A stretch of 52,014 bases of DNA from Actinomycetota bacterium (GTDB lineage Bacteria > Actinomycetota > Actinomycetes > Streptosporangiales > Streptosporangiaceae): contig PLRW01000135.1 of NCBI GenBank assembly GCA_003164955.1, forward strand, positions 3,710 through 55,723, read 5' to 3'. Shown piece after piece: positions 20,601 to 26,784 of this stretch (positions are counted from its first letter, which is position 1; the number at the start of each line of letters is the position of its first letter). Under the pieces are notes generated by a model. That model was not told the DNA's origin, searched no databases, and saw only the letters and a program-made list of their open reading frames with translations. Both the position numbers and the translations under genes were made by a program.

Positions 20601-22428
20601 CCGTGACTACCGCTATGACGAGCCCAGCCTGCTGGAGCCCCGGCGGCACAGCAACCGGCTCACCGGCACCGGCCCGGCCCGGGCAGCCACCGGCCCGCAA
20701 CGGTTCTCCTACGACGAGCAGGGCAACACCACGGCCATGCCGGAGATCCCGGAACTGCGCTGGGATCAAAACAACCGGCTGCACGCGACGTCTCGCCAGG
20801 CCGCCCAGGACGGCGGGGTCCCCGGGACCACGTACTACGTCTACGACGCGGCCGGGCAGCGTGTCCGCAAGGTCACCGAGCATGCCGCCACCAGCGGGCG
20901 TACGCCTGCGCGCAAATCCGAGCGGATCTACCTCGGCACCTTCGAGATCTACCGCGAGTACGGCACCGGCACCGCGGTCACCCTGGAGCGCGAGACGCTG
21001 CACGTCTTCGACGACAAGCACCGCGTGGCCCTGGTCGAGACCCGCACCGCCGGCGAAGACCCGGGCCCGGACCAGCTGATCCGCTACCAGCTCGCCAACC
21101 ACCTCGACTCGTCGGTCCTCGAGCTCGACCAGTACGCGCAGGTGATCACGTACGAGGAGTACTTCCCGTACGGCAGCACGTCCTACCAGGCGGTCCGGTC
21201 CCGCACCGAGACACCCAAGCGCTACCGCTACACCGGAAAGGAACGCGACACCGAAACCGGCCTCTCTTACCACGGGGCCCGCTACTACGCCCCCTGGCTA
21301 GCCCGCTGGACCAGCTGCGACCCAGTCGGCCTGACCGACGGAACGAACCTCTACGCCTACGTGCGCGGCAACCCGATCCGGCTCTCCGATCCGACGGGGC
21401 GCCAAGGTAACACGCCAACACTGATGGGGGTGTGGCGGTATGGCGTGGCGGTGGTGAACCGCGCCCTCCTTGGAAGGAACGTTCAGGTCGATCATCCCAT
21501 CCAGGTAGATGCTCGGATCGCGCAACGAACCGCGCCCACTGGCGAGCAGTTCTATTCGCGTGCCGTGTCGAAAGCGGCTCATGAAGAAGGAGTGCTCGTC
21601 GAGACTGGCAAGGGACTATTTCATACCGAACTCGGCAAACTTCAGAAGGCCATCACTCAGCGGATCAAAACAGGTCTGTTGGCCAGTGAGTCAGAGATAG
21701 TAGCGGAAACCCAGAATGCTTACCGAACGGCCGGGAATATCACCAATACGCTTGTAAATGAAGCTGCTCTTGGTAAGGCTATTCTTACTAATCAAGGAGC
21801 GATTCATCGGAGCCTCGCCGAGACGGTGGCAGAGCTAAAGAAGCTGCCAAAGGCAGCAGGTGATTCCCTGACGTCAGCCTCGGCAGAGGTCGATAAGGCT
21901 TTCGAGGCGACATTTCAACTGGGCGACGAGGCAGTGAAAGCTGCCTCGTCGTCAAGCAAGATAGATTCAGCGGCTGCAGTCAGCACGGAGGCGGTCGCGA
22001 AGTCCGAAGGCGCCTTGGTAAAGGCGGCGGGTGCCGCTGGAGGTGTCGCAAAAGCTGCGGCCCCTGTAGTGAAAGTCGCGGGTGAGGTCGCTAAGCCGCT
22101 CGCCGTGGGCCTAGCGATACATGACCTCGCGACGTCCAAGACAACGGGAGACAAACTGGTCGCGGGCGGTGACCTGGTCGCAGGTGTGGCCGCTTACGCG
22201 GGACCCGTAGGCGAAGCATTCAGTGCGGGCTACACGGTGGGCGGCCTGGCTGACAAGGGCATTGAAAAGGCTACTGTCGCGGCATTCGGGACTGACGTGT
22301 CCCCTTCGGGTCTTATCGCAAAGGGCCTGACGGCTGCCGATCAGCAGGTCTCCAAACTGTGGGCGGATCCAAGCAAGCCCGCGTACACCCAGACGTTCGG
22401 ATGGAAGCTAGCGCAATGGCTCGAGTGA
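14647..22428 (+). CDS. TcB-TcC fusion: SpvB/TcdB/RHS toxin cocoon with C-terminal effector
   Basis: 2593 codons, starting 10 bp after the TcA stop; AAGGG overlapping that stop serves as ribosome site, so the two genes are one operon. Order: Pro/Gly/Gln-rich head with a 15-bp triplicate; SpvB domain (~65-370; SLAYDSGAGNGPFGLGWKVS); VCBS-like repeats (DLDGDGLADVLITRDD); TcdB middle domains (~770-1080; HAYHHGYFDGFEREFHGFG); YD/RHS repeats (~1650-2190); RHS core (~2196-2252; KERDTETGLSYHGARYY, ending LSDPTG). In characterised Tc toxins TcB and TcC form a hollow shell and an aspartyl autoprotease in the core cuts off the enclosed C-terminus; DPVG and DPTG fit that site. The tip (~2253-2593) is a distinct module with lower GC, an N-terminal DH...H...FHTELGKL pattern and a Gly/Ala-rich, possibly membrane-active end. 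Its activity is not identified. No immunity-like gene follows. Confidence 0.93.
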   Translation: MLPTDPGSPPEQPGSPQPGSLQPGSPQAPAPPASQANGGGAPGAAWQPAEGGPPPAPSVTLPKGGGAIRDIGEKFTVSAATGTASLTIPVATSPGRAGFGPSLSLAYDSGAGNGPFGLGWKVSLPAITRKTDKGLPRYQDDPDQDTFILSGAEDLVPVRAERDGVREQVPERRTVAGTQYEIQHYRPRIEGLFARIERWRDLVSGETHWRSITSGNVTTIYGATAASRIADPADPSHVFSWLICASHDDTGNAAIYDYQAEDSSGVDTALASERNRTERSRSAGRHPKRIRYGNRVPWPAGDGHDGAGQADGGGWMFEVVFDYGDHDQKAPLPEPARPWPCRPDPFSTYRPGFEVRSYRRCHRILMFHHFPGEPGVGTDCLVCSTDLTYESTGGSGMTTVASVTHTGYRRRGGGYHAESLPSLELRYSRAVIGHEPHDIGPDALRNLPIGIDGTAYQWTDLDGEGLSGVLARQGGAWFYKANLGGGRFAPQRMLATQPAMAAPGHRQELLDLAGDGHLDLVELGGPMPGVYERTRERSWRPFRPFRSHPDIAWDDPGLRMVDLDGDGLADVLITRDDAFTWYPSLGYEGYGRGTRTFQPWDEERGPRLVLADPEQTIYLADMSGDGLSDLVRVRVGEVCYWPSVGFGRFGAKVTMDRCPWLDQPDHFDQRRVRLADVDGSGTADLIYLHPEGTRVHLNQSGNGYSDPHILPHGFPRPDSLANVMVADLLGRGTACLVWSSPLPGDSGRQLRYLDLMTAGKPYLLTEVVNNLGAETHISYAPSTQFYLADQAAGRPWITRLPFPVQVVERVETIDRINRNKFTTRHAYHHGYFDGFEREFHGFGMVEQWDTEDLAVLEAGGAQNDFANLDQATDLPPVLTRTWLHTGVFPGEDRVTRLYAQEYYRQPGGGDPDLPDTALPATLRLTGKQPRPWQLSRIEAREACRALKGSPLREEVYALDGSEAQGRPYTVTEHNYTIELLQPATHWRPDGPQNYHAVFLTHARESISAHYERTLYPVDGELRADPRISHDLVLAADGYGNPLRSASAGYGRRFADRDLSEKGQDAQRRLRLTLTDNDYTNPVELPDAHRTPAPSETRTFEIVGLLPAGRLFSFEELRDGVAAVSMQLSFGDWDADPASLPAPARRLITRTRVRYRRDDLSGPLPVGVIEPLALPYRSYRQAFTSDLVTSLYGDRVDAGTLTAAGYVRDGEIWWLPSGRVFYSPDEGDDPAAELRYARRHFFLPRRFRDPFGHTTAVTLDRYDLLVSQTRDPLGNLVTVGERDQDDWLTVGGNDYRVLAPRLVSDANRNRAAVAFDTLGRVCGTAEMGKPEQRLGDSPGGFEPDPDPPAVTAYFADPFAHAHRLLGQATTRVLYDLDAYRRTRHEPQPRPAGVAVLARETHVSDLAPGQRTKIQRSFSYSDGFGREIQHKGQAAAGPITDAAPDVEHRWIGSGWTVFNNKGKPVRTYEPFFTATPEFEFARAVGVSAVLFYDPVGRVVATLHPDASYDKTTFDPWQQDAGDTVLLDPREDPDVAGYMGRYLGVLSEQPGGWATWFDRRIGGALGLADQRAAEQAELYAGTPARSWLDNLGRTFLTVAHNRVPGPGGPADQYCRTHSLLDIQGNEHGVRDALGRAVMRYGYAMLGGQLTHAGMDTGGGELLPDVTGKPVRSRNSRGFAFRTDYDALRRPLRTYVAGPGITGQALQARTEYGESLPDAEARNLRTRVARQYDGAGITTNEAYDFKGNLLAAQRHLAAEYINVVDWSSDVPLEVRTYPGRTSYDALNRPTSMTTPDGSVMRPSYNPASLLDHLDGRLRGSEEAITFVGHLDYNARGQRTLISYGNGSSSAYSYDPLTFRLVTLTTLRGGQRLQDLHYTYDPVGNPTMVRDHAQQRIFFRNRVVDPSASYAYDALYRLIEATGREHLGQAAGGASHPVPPGATDALRADLPQPGDGAAMARYTERYRYDEAGNLLRMAHRSADHADGGWTRDYRYDEPSLLEPRRHSNRLTGTGPARAATGPQRFSYDEQGNTTAMPEIPELRWDQNNRLHATSRQAAQDGGVPGTTYYVYDAAGQRVRKVTEHAATSGRTPARKSERIYLGTFEIYREYGTGTAVTLERETLHVFDDKHRVALVETRTAGEDPGPDQLIRYQLANHLDSSVLELDQYAQVITYEEYFPYGSTSYQAVRSRTETPKRYRYTGKERDTETGLSYHGARYYAPWLARWTSCDPVGLTDGTNLYAYVRGNPIRLSDPTGRQGNTPTLMGVWRYGVAVVNRALLGRNVQVDHPIQVDARIAQRTAPTGEQFYSRAVSKAAHEEGVLVETGKGLFHTELGKLQKAITQRIKTGLLASESEIVAETQNAYRTAGNITNTLVNEAALGKAILTNQGAIHRSLAETVAELKKLPKAAGDSLTSASAEVDKAFEATFQLGDEAVKAASSSSKIDSAAAVSTEAVAKSEGALVKAAGAAGGVAKAAAPVVKVAGEVAKPLAVGLAIHDLATSKTTGDKLVAGGDLVAGVAAYAGPVGEAFSAGYTVGGLADKGIEKATVAAFGTDVSPSGLIAKGLTAADQQVSKLWADPSKPAYTQTFGWKLAQWLE
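14683..14727 (+). repeat. 15-bp triplicate at the 5' end of the TcB-TcC gene
   Basis: Three 15-bp units (14683-14697, 14698-14712, 14713-14727) encoding a PGSPQ/PGSLQ-type repeat. This is a flexible, length-variable head before the SpvB domain. Confidence 0.85.
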
Positions 22429-22497
22429 CGGATCAGGTCTCCGGAAGTACGCGAGGTCGATAAATCAGATCTGGAATACGAAATAACAGACTACGAC

Positions 22498-22860
22498 ATG
22501 ACCGCCGTCGGCGCCTTCTGGCACAGCGGCCGCTACTACTTCTGCGGCAGTCCGCGGTCGCGCAAGATCCGGAACATCGAGCACGACCCACGCTGCGCCA
22601 TCGGCGTCGCCATCCACGGCTACGACCTGGCACTCGAGGGCCGGGCCGCCCGTGTCACCGGCGACGCGCTGCTACAGCGCCTCGCCGCCGTATTCGCCGA
22701 GGGCGGCTGGGCACCAACCGTGGCCGACGGCGGCTTCACCCACGAATACAGCGCCCCCAGCGCCGGGGCGCCGCCGTGGTACGTCTACGAGTTCATGCCC
22801 GAAGATGCCTACGCGGTCGCCACCAAGGAGCCCGGCGGCGCTACCCGATGGACCTTCTGA
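22498..22860 (+). pseudogene. Pyridoxamine 5'-phosphate oxidase-family protein, N-terminus missing
   Basis: 120 codons from ATG. The sequence begins in the middle of the split-barrel fold (TAVGAFWHSGRYYFCGSPRS, then KIRNIEHDPRCAIGV) and runs to a normal-looking C-terminus (YEFMPEDAYAVATKE). Family members normally have ~30-50 more residues, including the first strands of the FMN/F420 barrel, so the fragment is probably inactive. The codons between the toxin stop (22426-22428) and this ATG are open in the same frame as the toxin gene, giving an unrelated 23-residue lead-in. The cut edge next to the toxin tip suggests a recombination junction. No good ribosome site is seen. Confidence 0.7.
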
Positions 22861-22897
22861 CCCCTCGGGCAGGTAGTACCAGCAACATCAGCGCAGC

Positions 22898-22981
22898 TAC
22901 GAGGCAACGTTCGAGGCCAACGGCATCCCGGTCACGACGGATCTGGTCACCGGCGGTCACGAGTGGTACACCTGGCGCCGT
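22898..22981 (+). pseudogene. C-terminal fragment of an alpha/beta-hydrolase esterase
   Basis: This frame reads YEATFEANGIPVTTDLVTG then GHEWYTWRR, the usual end of esterase-D-like hydrolases, where the His of GGH-x-W is the catalytic histidine. An in-frame stop (22874-22876) lies just upstream and no domain body is present. It is a broken remnant between the PPOX and PadR fragments. Confidence 0.55.
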
Positions 22982-23447
22982 AGGAGGCCCGGACATTTCG
23001 CTTGTAAGGCGTGTGGCTGGCCGTCGGCGGGCCGGCGGAGTTCGGCGATGGTGCGCTCGGCCCAGTCAAGGCTGGCGCGGTGGACGGCCAGCCCGTGGTC
23101 CAGGGCAAAACGCGGGTGGAGCTCGTTGACGTGGGCGATCGCTGGGTATCGCTCAAGTTCCGCGACGAACGCCGCCAGCGCGTCCCTGAGATCGTGCAGG
23201 AACCCGAGCACCTCCTCTCGCGGGACCATGTTTTCCATCATCACGAAGCGCATGAGGTGCAGGCCGAGGTCATGTGCGGCCGTGGCGGGTGCTACGGGCA
23301 TGCGGAGCCAGGTCACATGGGCCGCCCGGACGGCCTGCGTCAGCTCGTACACGCGGCGATGCCGGGCTGACTTGCTCGCCGTATCCGGTTCGGCCCGGAC
23401 CAGGCCCTTTGCCTCCAAGCGGCGCAACGCCGGATACAGGGCACCGG
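22957..23447 (-). pseudogene. PadR-family regulator, wing-HTH start missing
   Basis: Read leftward, the frame gives SGALYPALRRLEAKGLV (end of the winged helix) and a PadR C-terminal helical domain (HDLGLHLMRFVMMENMVP, FLHDLRDALAAFVAEL). The first ~35 residues of a normal PadR protein, including most of the recognition helix, are absent: upstream of about 23447 the same frame runs into antisense of the luciferase-like fragment. A product starting at 23676 would be a chimera and is unlikely to bind DNA normally. PadR regulators often control neighbouring transport or stress genes, but no intact target is visible. Confidence 0.65.
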
Positions 23448-23770
23448 AACTCCGCCTGCTGCGCCAGCTATGGTCCGGGCACAAGGTCACCTGGGCGCCC
23501 CCGGAGGGCGTGGCCTCGATCAGGAAGACCCCGCTCACCGACGCCGAGGTCCACCCCCAGCCCCTGCAGCCAAAGATCAGGATCTGGCACGGCTCGGCCA
23601 CGGCGGAACGGTCGGTCGAACTCGCCGCCGAGTTCGGCGACCCGGTATTCTCGGCCAACGGGATGAACCCGGTCACCCGCTACGCCGAGCTCATCCGCCA
23701 CTACCGGGACCGCTGGGCGGCCCAGGGCCGCGACCCAGCCGAAGCCCTGGTGGGCGCGGGACACGGGCAG
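23444..23770 (+). pseudogene. Internal fragment of a luciferase-like (LLM class) flavin oxidoreductase
   Basis: The frame reads PELRLLRQLWSGHKVTW, then PLTDAEVHPQPLQPKIRIW, then GSATAERSVELAAEFGDPVF and YAELIRHYRDRWAAQGRDP, matching the central/C-terminal part of F420/FMN luciferase-like monooxygenases. The first ~150 residues and the end are missing. It abuts the truncated PadR head-on at ~23444, marking a rearrangement point. 23771-23912 shows no recognisable gene. Confidence 0.65.
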
Positions 23771-23912
23771 ACCTACGTCGCGGAGCATGTCCCGGGCCTC
23801 CGCCGGTGTGACGTGGTGGCCTTCCGCGGACTGGTGGCCGCTGGCGACGTAGGTCCGGCCGCCCTTCACCGGGGCGATCGCCAGACCCGGGGGCCTGTTC
23901 AGGTGCGGGGCA

Positions 23913-24866
23913 TCAGGAGCTGAAGACGAAGTGCTCGATGATCGCGGCAAGCTCGAGGGGCGTGTCGCCCTGCAGGCTGTGGCCGGCTTCCTCGACGTGG
24001 ATGACCTGGGCGGAAGGCAGGCGGCGCAGCAATTCCCGCTCGTCGTCGTCGTCCAGCACCGAGTCCGGCCGCATGCCCCGGGCGAGCAACAGCGGCACGG
24101 TAATCGACGACAGCGCTTCCCAGAGCGGCCCGTGGCGGACACCGGCTACCGGGCTGGCCGGCGCGGGGGCGACTGGTGCGGGGCTGGCCGAGGCCGCGGG
24201 ATGGCGGTGACGGGCCCACCGCCACACCCAGGTGCCGTCGGGCTGCTGTTCGGCGTTGTGCAAGATGCCCCGCCGGAGAGACGACCGGGACCGGGCCGGG
24301 TTGAACCGGGCTGTCCGCTCCAGGAGCTCGTCCAGGCTGGCAAAGCTGGCCGGCCCGATGACGAAGTCGGTGATGTGCTGAGCCCGCTGCGCCTTGATCC
24401 CCGGCAGTACATCGACCAGAACGATCTTGCGGACCAGTTCGGGTGCTTCGGCGCTGAGCGCGATGGCCGTGAGGCCGCCGAGAGACATGCCGATCACCGC
24501 CTTGGCGGCCGGGGCGAGCTGGCGGATGGCGGCCGCGACGTCGACCGCGTTGCCGTGTATGTCCAGCTGGCCTTCGGGGCGGTCTCCGGGGCCATCCGAA
24601 TGGCCGTGCCCGGGGAGATCGATGGCCACCAGGGGACGGTCCAGTGCCATCGCGACCGTGTCCCAGGTATGGGCGTTCTGGGATCCGCCGTGCAGCAGGA
24701 CCAGTTCGGGGTCCCGGTCTTGCCACACCAGCGCGCTCAGCCGCCGGCCGCGGGCCACGTCGGCAAAGGCCCGCCGCACCGTCGGCGGGCGGTCAAAGGG
24801 CAGGCCGTGCTCGGCGGCGTTCTCGTGGAACAGCCCGAACTCGTCGTAGCCGGCCCGGCCGGTCAC
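23913..24866 (-). CDS. Alpha/beta-fold hydrolase
   Basis: 317 codons. Soluble serine hydrolase with oxyanion HGG (59-61), DLPGHGHSDGP (83-93), nucleophile elbow GMSLGG (Ser128) and a C-terminal AGHSL carrying the catalytic His. The substrate cannot be told. An Ala/Pro-rich insert (ASASPAPVAPAPASPVAG) lies in the cap region and looks like a lineage-specific linker. The ATG overlaps the stop of the upstream PPOX gene by 4 bp (ATGA), so the pair is translationally coupled; both may act on the same compound. It is the first intact gene after the fragment zone. Confidence 0.85.
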   Translation of the reverse strand: MTGRAGYDEFGLFHENAAEHGLPFDRPPTVRRAFADVARGRRLSALVWQDRDPELVLLHGGSQNAHTWDTVAMALDRPLVAIDLPGHGHSDGPGDRPEGQLDIHGNAVDVAAAIRQLAPAAKAVIGMSLGGLTAIALSAEAPELVRKIVLVDVLPGIKAQRAQHITDFVIGPASFASLDELLERTARFNPARSRSSLRRGILHNAEQQPDGTWVWRWARHRHPAASASPAPVAPAPASPVAGVRHGPLWEALSSITVPLLLARGMRPDSVLDDDDERELLRRLPSAQVIHVEEAGHSLQGDTPLELAAIIEHFVFSS

Positions 24867-25318
24867 CGATTCTCCTCCTCGGCCTCGCCGCGGAGGGGGA
24901 GGCTGAGCATGCCGTAGGCCCGGTCGGGAGTGAGGCGGACGACGGCCCGCCGTTCGGTCACCATGGCGGCGCGGTAGGCGTCCCAGTCCTCGTGCTCGCC
25001 TGACAGGGCCCGGTAGTAGGTGATGAGCTCGCCGACCGTATCGTCGTCGGGCCGGGTGGCCACGGGCGACAGCTCGACGGCGCCTTCAAGCACGGCGTAG
25101 GCGAAGAAGTCCTGGCGGGTGACGTGCAGGGCCGCCCATGGCCGCCTGAGCAGGTTGTGGTACTTCGCCCGGCCGGCCGTAATGGAGATGCGGATAATGT
25201 GATCGTCGCCGACGTAGTGGACGACGTTCGACAGCTGAGGAAGGCCATTGCCGCGGATGGTGGTCAGGACGGACGAGCGGTTGGTGCGGGCGAAGTCAAT
25301 GGCGTCGGAGAGTTCCAC
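24863..25318 (-). CDS. PPOX-class F420/FMN-dependent split-barrel protein
   Basis: 151 codons with a GTG start. The sequence fits the Rv1155-like branch of the split-barrel family (SSVLTTIRGNGLPQLSNVVH, then ISITAGRAKYHNLLRRP), small dimeric enzymes that in actinomycetes often use F420 to reduce unsaturated compounds. The cofactor choice is inferred. There is no Shine-Dalgarno motif; CATACT lies seven bases before the GTG, suggesting a leaderless transcript. It is the promoter-proximal gene of the two-gene operon with the downstream hydrolase. Unlike the other PPOX gene in this window (22498), this one is full length. Confidence 0.82.
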   Translation of the reverse strand: MELSDAIDFARTNRSSVLTTIRGNGLPQLSNVVHYVGDDHIIRISITAGRAKYHNLLRRPWAALHVTRQDFFAYAVLEGAVELSPVATRPDDDTVGELITYYRALSGEHEDWDAYRAAMVTERRAVVRLTPDRAYGMLSLPLRGEAEEENR

Positions 25319-25509
25319 GGAGCCCAGTATGGCCGACCGGTACTACGGAGCATTGATCGTCTATTTTTTCAATCTGATTAGCCGCCAAAGGTGGGCAGTC
25401 ATGAGCGAGCCAGCCAAACTGCAGAGCGGGCGGCCAGGGAACGGACAAGAACGAGCGCACCGGCCCCGATGCCGACAGGTTCGACATGTTCTGAGCCAGG
25501 AGGCTTAAT

Positions 25510-26208
25510 CTAAAGTGGTCTGCCGCTGCAGGTGGCGGGCGCACGGTGGAGTGCTCGTGCGGACATGGCGGTGAGCCAGGAGAAGCCGGCGATGATGCTG
25601 GCGCGCTGGAACAGTCCGCCGGCATTGACCAGCCGGGGTGACTGGCCGAAGCCGGCACCGGCCAGCGCCATGGTGGCCAGCATGGTGACGGCGGTGGCCG
25701 CGCTGTAGAGCCCGAACCCGCGCCGGCCGGCCCGCCAGGACCGCCGGCCGCAGACCAGAGCGGCCGCGGGCAGGCCGACGAACACGGGGACCGCCGCCAG
25801 ATTGTGCGCGGCGCCGGTACGGCTGAGCCGGGTGAGCGCATCGGGTGTTCCCGGCGGGTAGCCGCTGACCGGGTCAGTCGTGAAGACCGCCGCGCAGATA
25901 AGCCCGGCGCCTGCCGCACCGATCAGCGCCGGTGCTGCGCGGCTGCTGCTCGCGGGATCACCAGCGCGGGCCAGCCCTGCGGCCCCGGCCAGGAACAACG
26001 TCCCTGTCACGGCGAAGTTCCCGGCCTGGATCCAGCCGCGCGATCCGAGCGCGAGAGAGCTGACCGGGTGACGCAGCGGCCGGTAGCCATCCCGGACGGC
26101 GCCCTCAAACAGGAACACCGCCACGAAAACAGGACCCGCGGCCACGCCGCAGCGCAGCAGTCCACGGGTCCGCCTCTGTGGCTTGCCTAGCGTGCGGGCC
26201 GTCGTCAC
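25510..26208 (-). CDS. DUF998-type integral membrane protein
   Basis: 232 codons from the GTG at 26208. The same frame is open to 26367, but that upstream stretch has no family character. Six or so hydrophobic segments alternate with short loops; the family-like signatures RHPVSSLALGSRGWIQAGNF and FTTDPVSGYPPG are present. The protein sits in the cytoplasmic membrane; function unknown. TACGCT lies six bases before the GTG, compatible with a leaderless start. It is isolated: 191 bp from the PPOX gene and divergent from the desaturase. Confidence 0.75.
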   Translation of the reverse strand: MTTARTLGKPQRRTRGLLRCGVAAGPVFVAVFLFEGAVRDGYRPLRHPVSSLALGSRGWIQAGNFAVTGTLFLAGAAGLARAGDPASSSRAAPALIGAAGAGLICAAVFTTDPVSGYPPGTPDALTRLSRTGAAHNLAAVPVFVGLPAAALVCGRRSWRAGRRGFGLYSAATAVTMLATMALAGAGFGQSPRLVNAGGLFQRASIIAGFSWLTAMSARALHRAPATCSGRPL

Positions 26209-26784
26209 GAGCGAAGCGTACCGGGCAAGGATGGGCTCGCACCCGGGAGACCCGACTCCTCCCATTTCGATCCCGCGGCAGTGATCGTGTCCGGGACCTA
26301 CGTGTGGACCTTCGACCCTAAGTAGGCGGCTGCCCTGCGGGTCGGCTGAGGGCATGTCCGTGGGCAAGGATGTCCTGCTCGAGATCAGGCTCCGCCCAGC
26401 CCGGTCCAGTCCCGCGAGTCCGGGTGACCGCGGCTGGCTCAGCAGCGTGTCGCGCCGGAAGGCGCTTACCGCCGTCGGCTCGCGGGTCAGACCGAGGTCG
26501 GCCGATGCGCAAGCCGGTGCCTTAAGATGTCCTCACTAATCTGCAGTCCAATTAACCGAGGAACACAATTTTATTACCTTCTGCACGGTTCAAGGAAATG
26601 CCACAAAGAAAGGTCGCCCGGTTTTCTTGTCATCGGAAATCTTATAACTGTATCCAATGAGGCAACCATTCCTGCCCGGCGTACAATGCGCTCTGGCTTG
26701 ATATGCGTAACGGTACGGCGAACCCGTAATTGACGGCGCTGCGTACGCCCGGCCCCCTACGGCTCCTGAAAGGAGCTGATAGCC
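26209..26784 (+). other. Divergent intergenic region before the desaturase
   Basis: 576 bp with no convincing gene. About 26263-26325 reads HFDPAAVIVSGTYVWTFDPK then a stop, possibly the tail of a lost gene, not identified. From about 26530 to 26720 the DNA is clearly more A/T-rich than its surroundings and probably carries the desaturase promoter; no confident boxes were chosen. Confidence 0.5.
26762..26776 (+). promoter_or_regulatory. Hairpin enclosing the desaturase ribosome-binding site
   Basis: GCTCCT-GAA-AGGAGC forms a perfect 6-bp stem with a 3-base loop. Its right arm is the Shine-Dalgarno AGGAG, eight to nine bases before the ATG at 26785. In mRNA the site could be masked, making translation dependent on melting (for example by temperature) or on a factor. 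The hairpin is seen; regulation is inferred. Confidence 0.45.

Noticed and set aside
22429..22497. A downstream immunity gene for the toxin tip
   Set aside because: No open frame of suitable size follows the toxin; the next sequence is a PPOX fragment. Tc-type toxins do not normally carry immunity genes.
23760..23900. Leftward frame LAIAPVKGGRTYVASGHQ, possible gene piece
   Set aside because: No family recognised and no start or end that fits; may be part of the same rearranged zone but cannot be supported.
26527..26733. 68-codon frame upstream of the desaturase
   Set aside because: Lies in the A/T-rich promoter region, no ribosome site, composition not protein-like.
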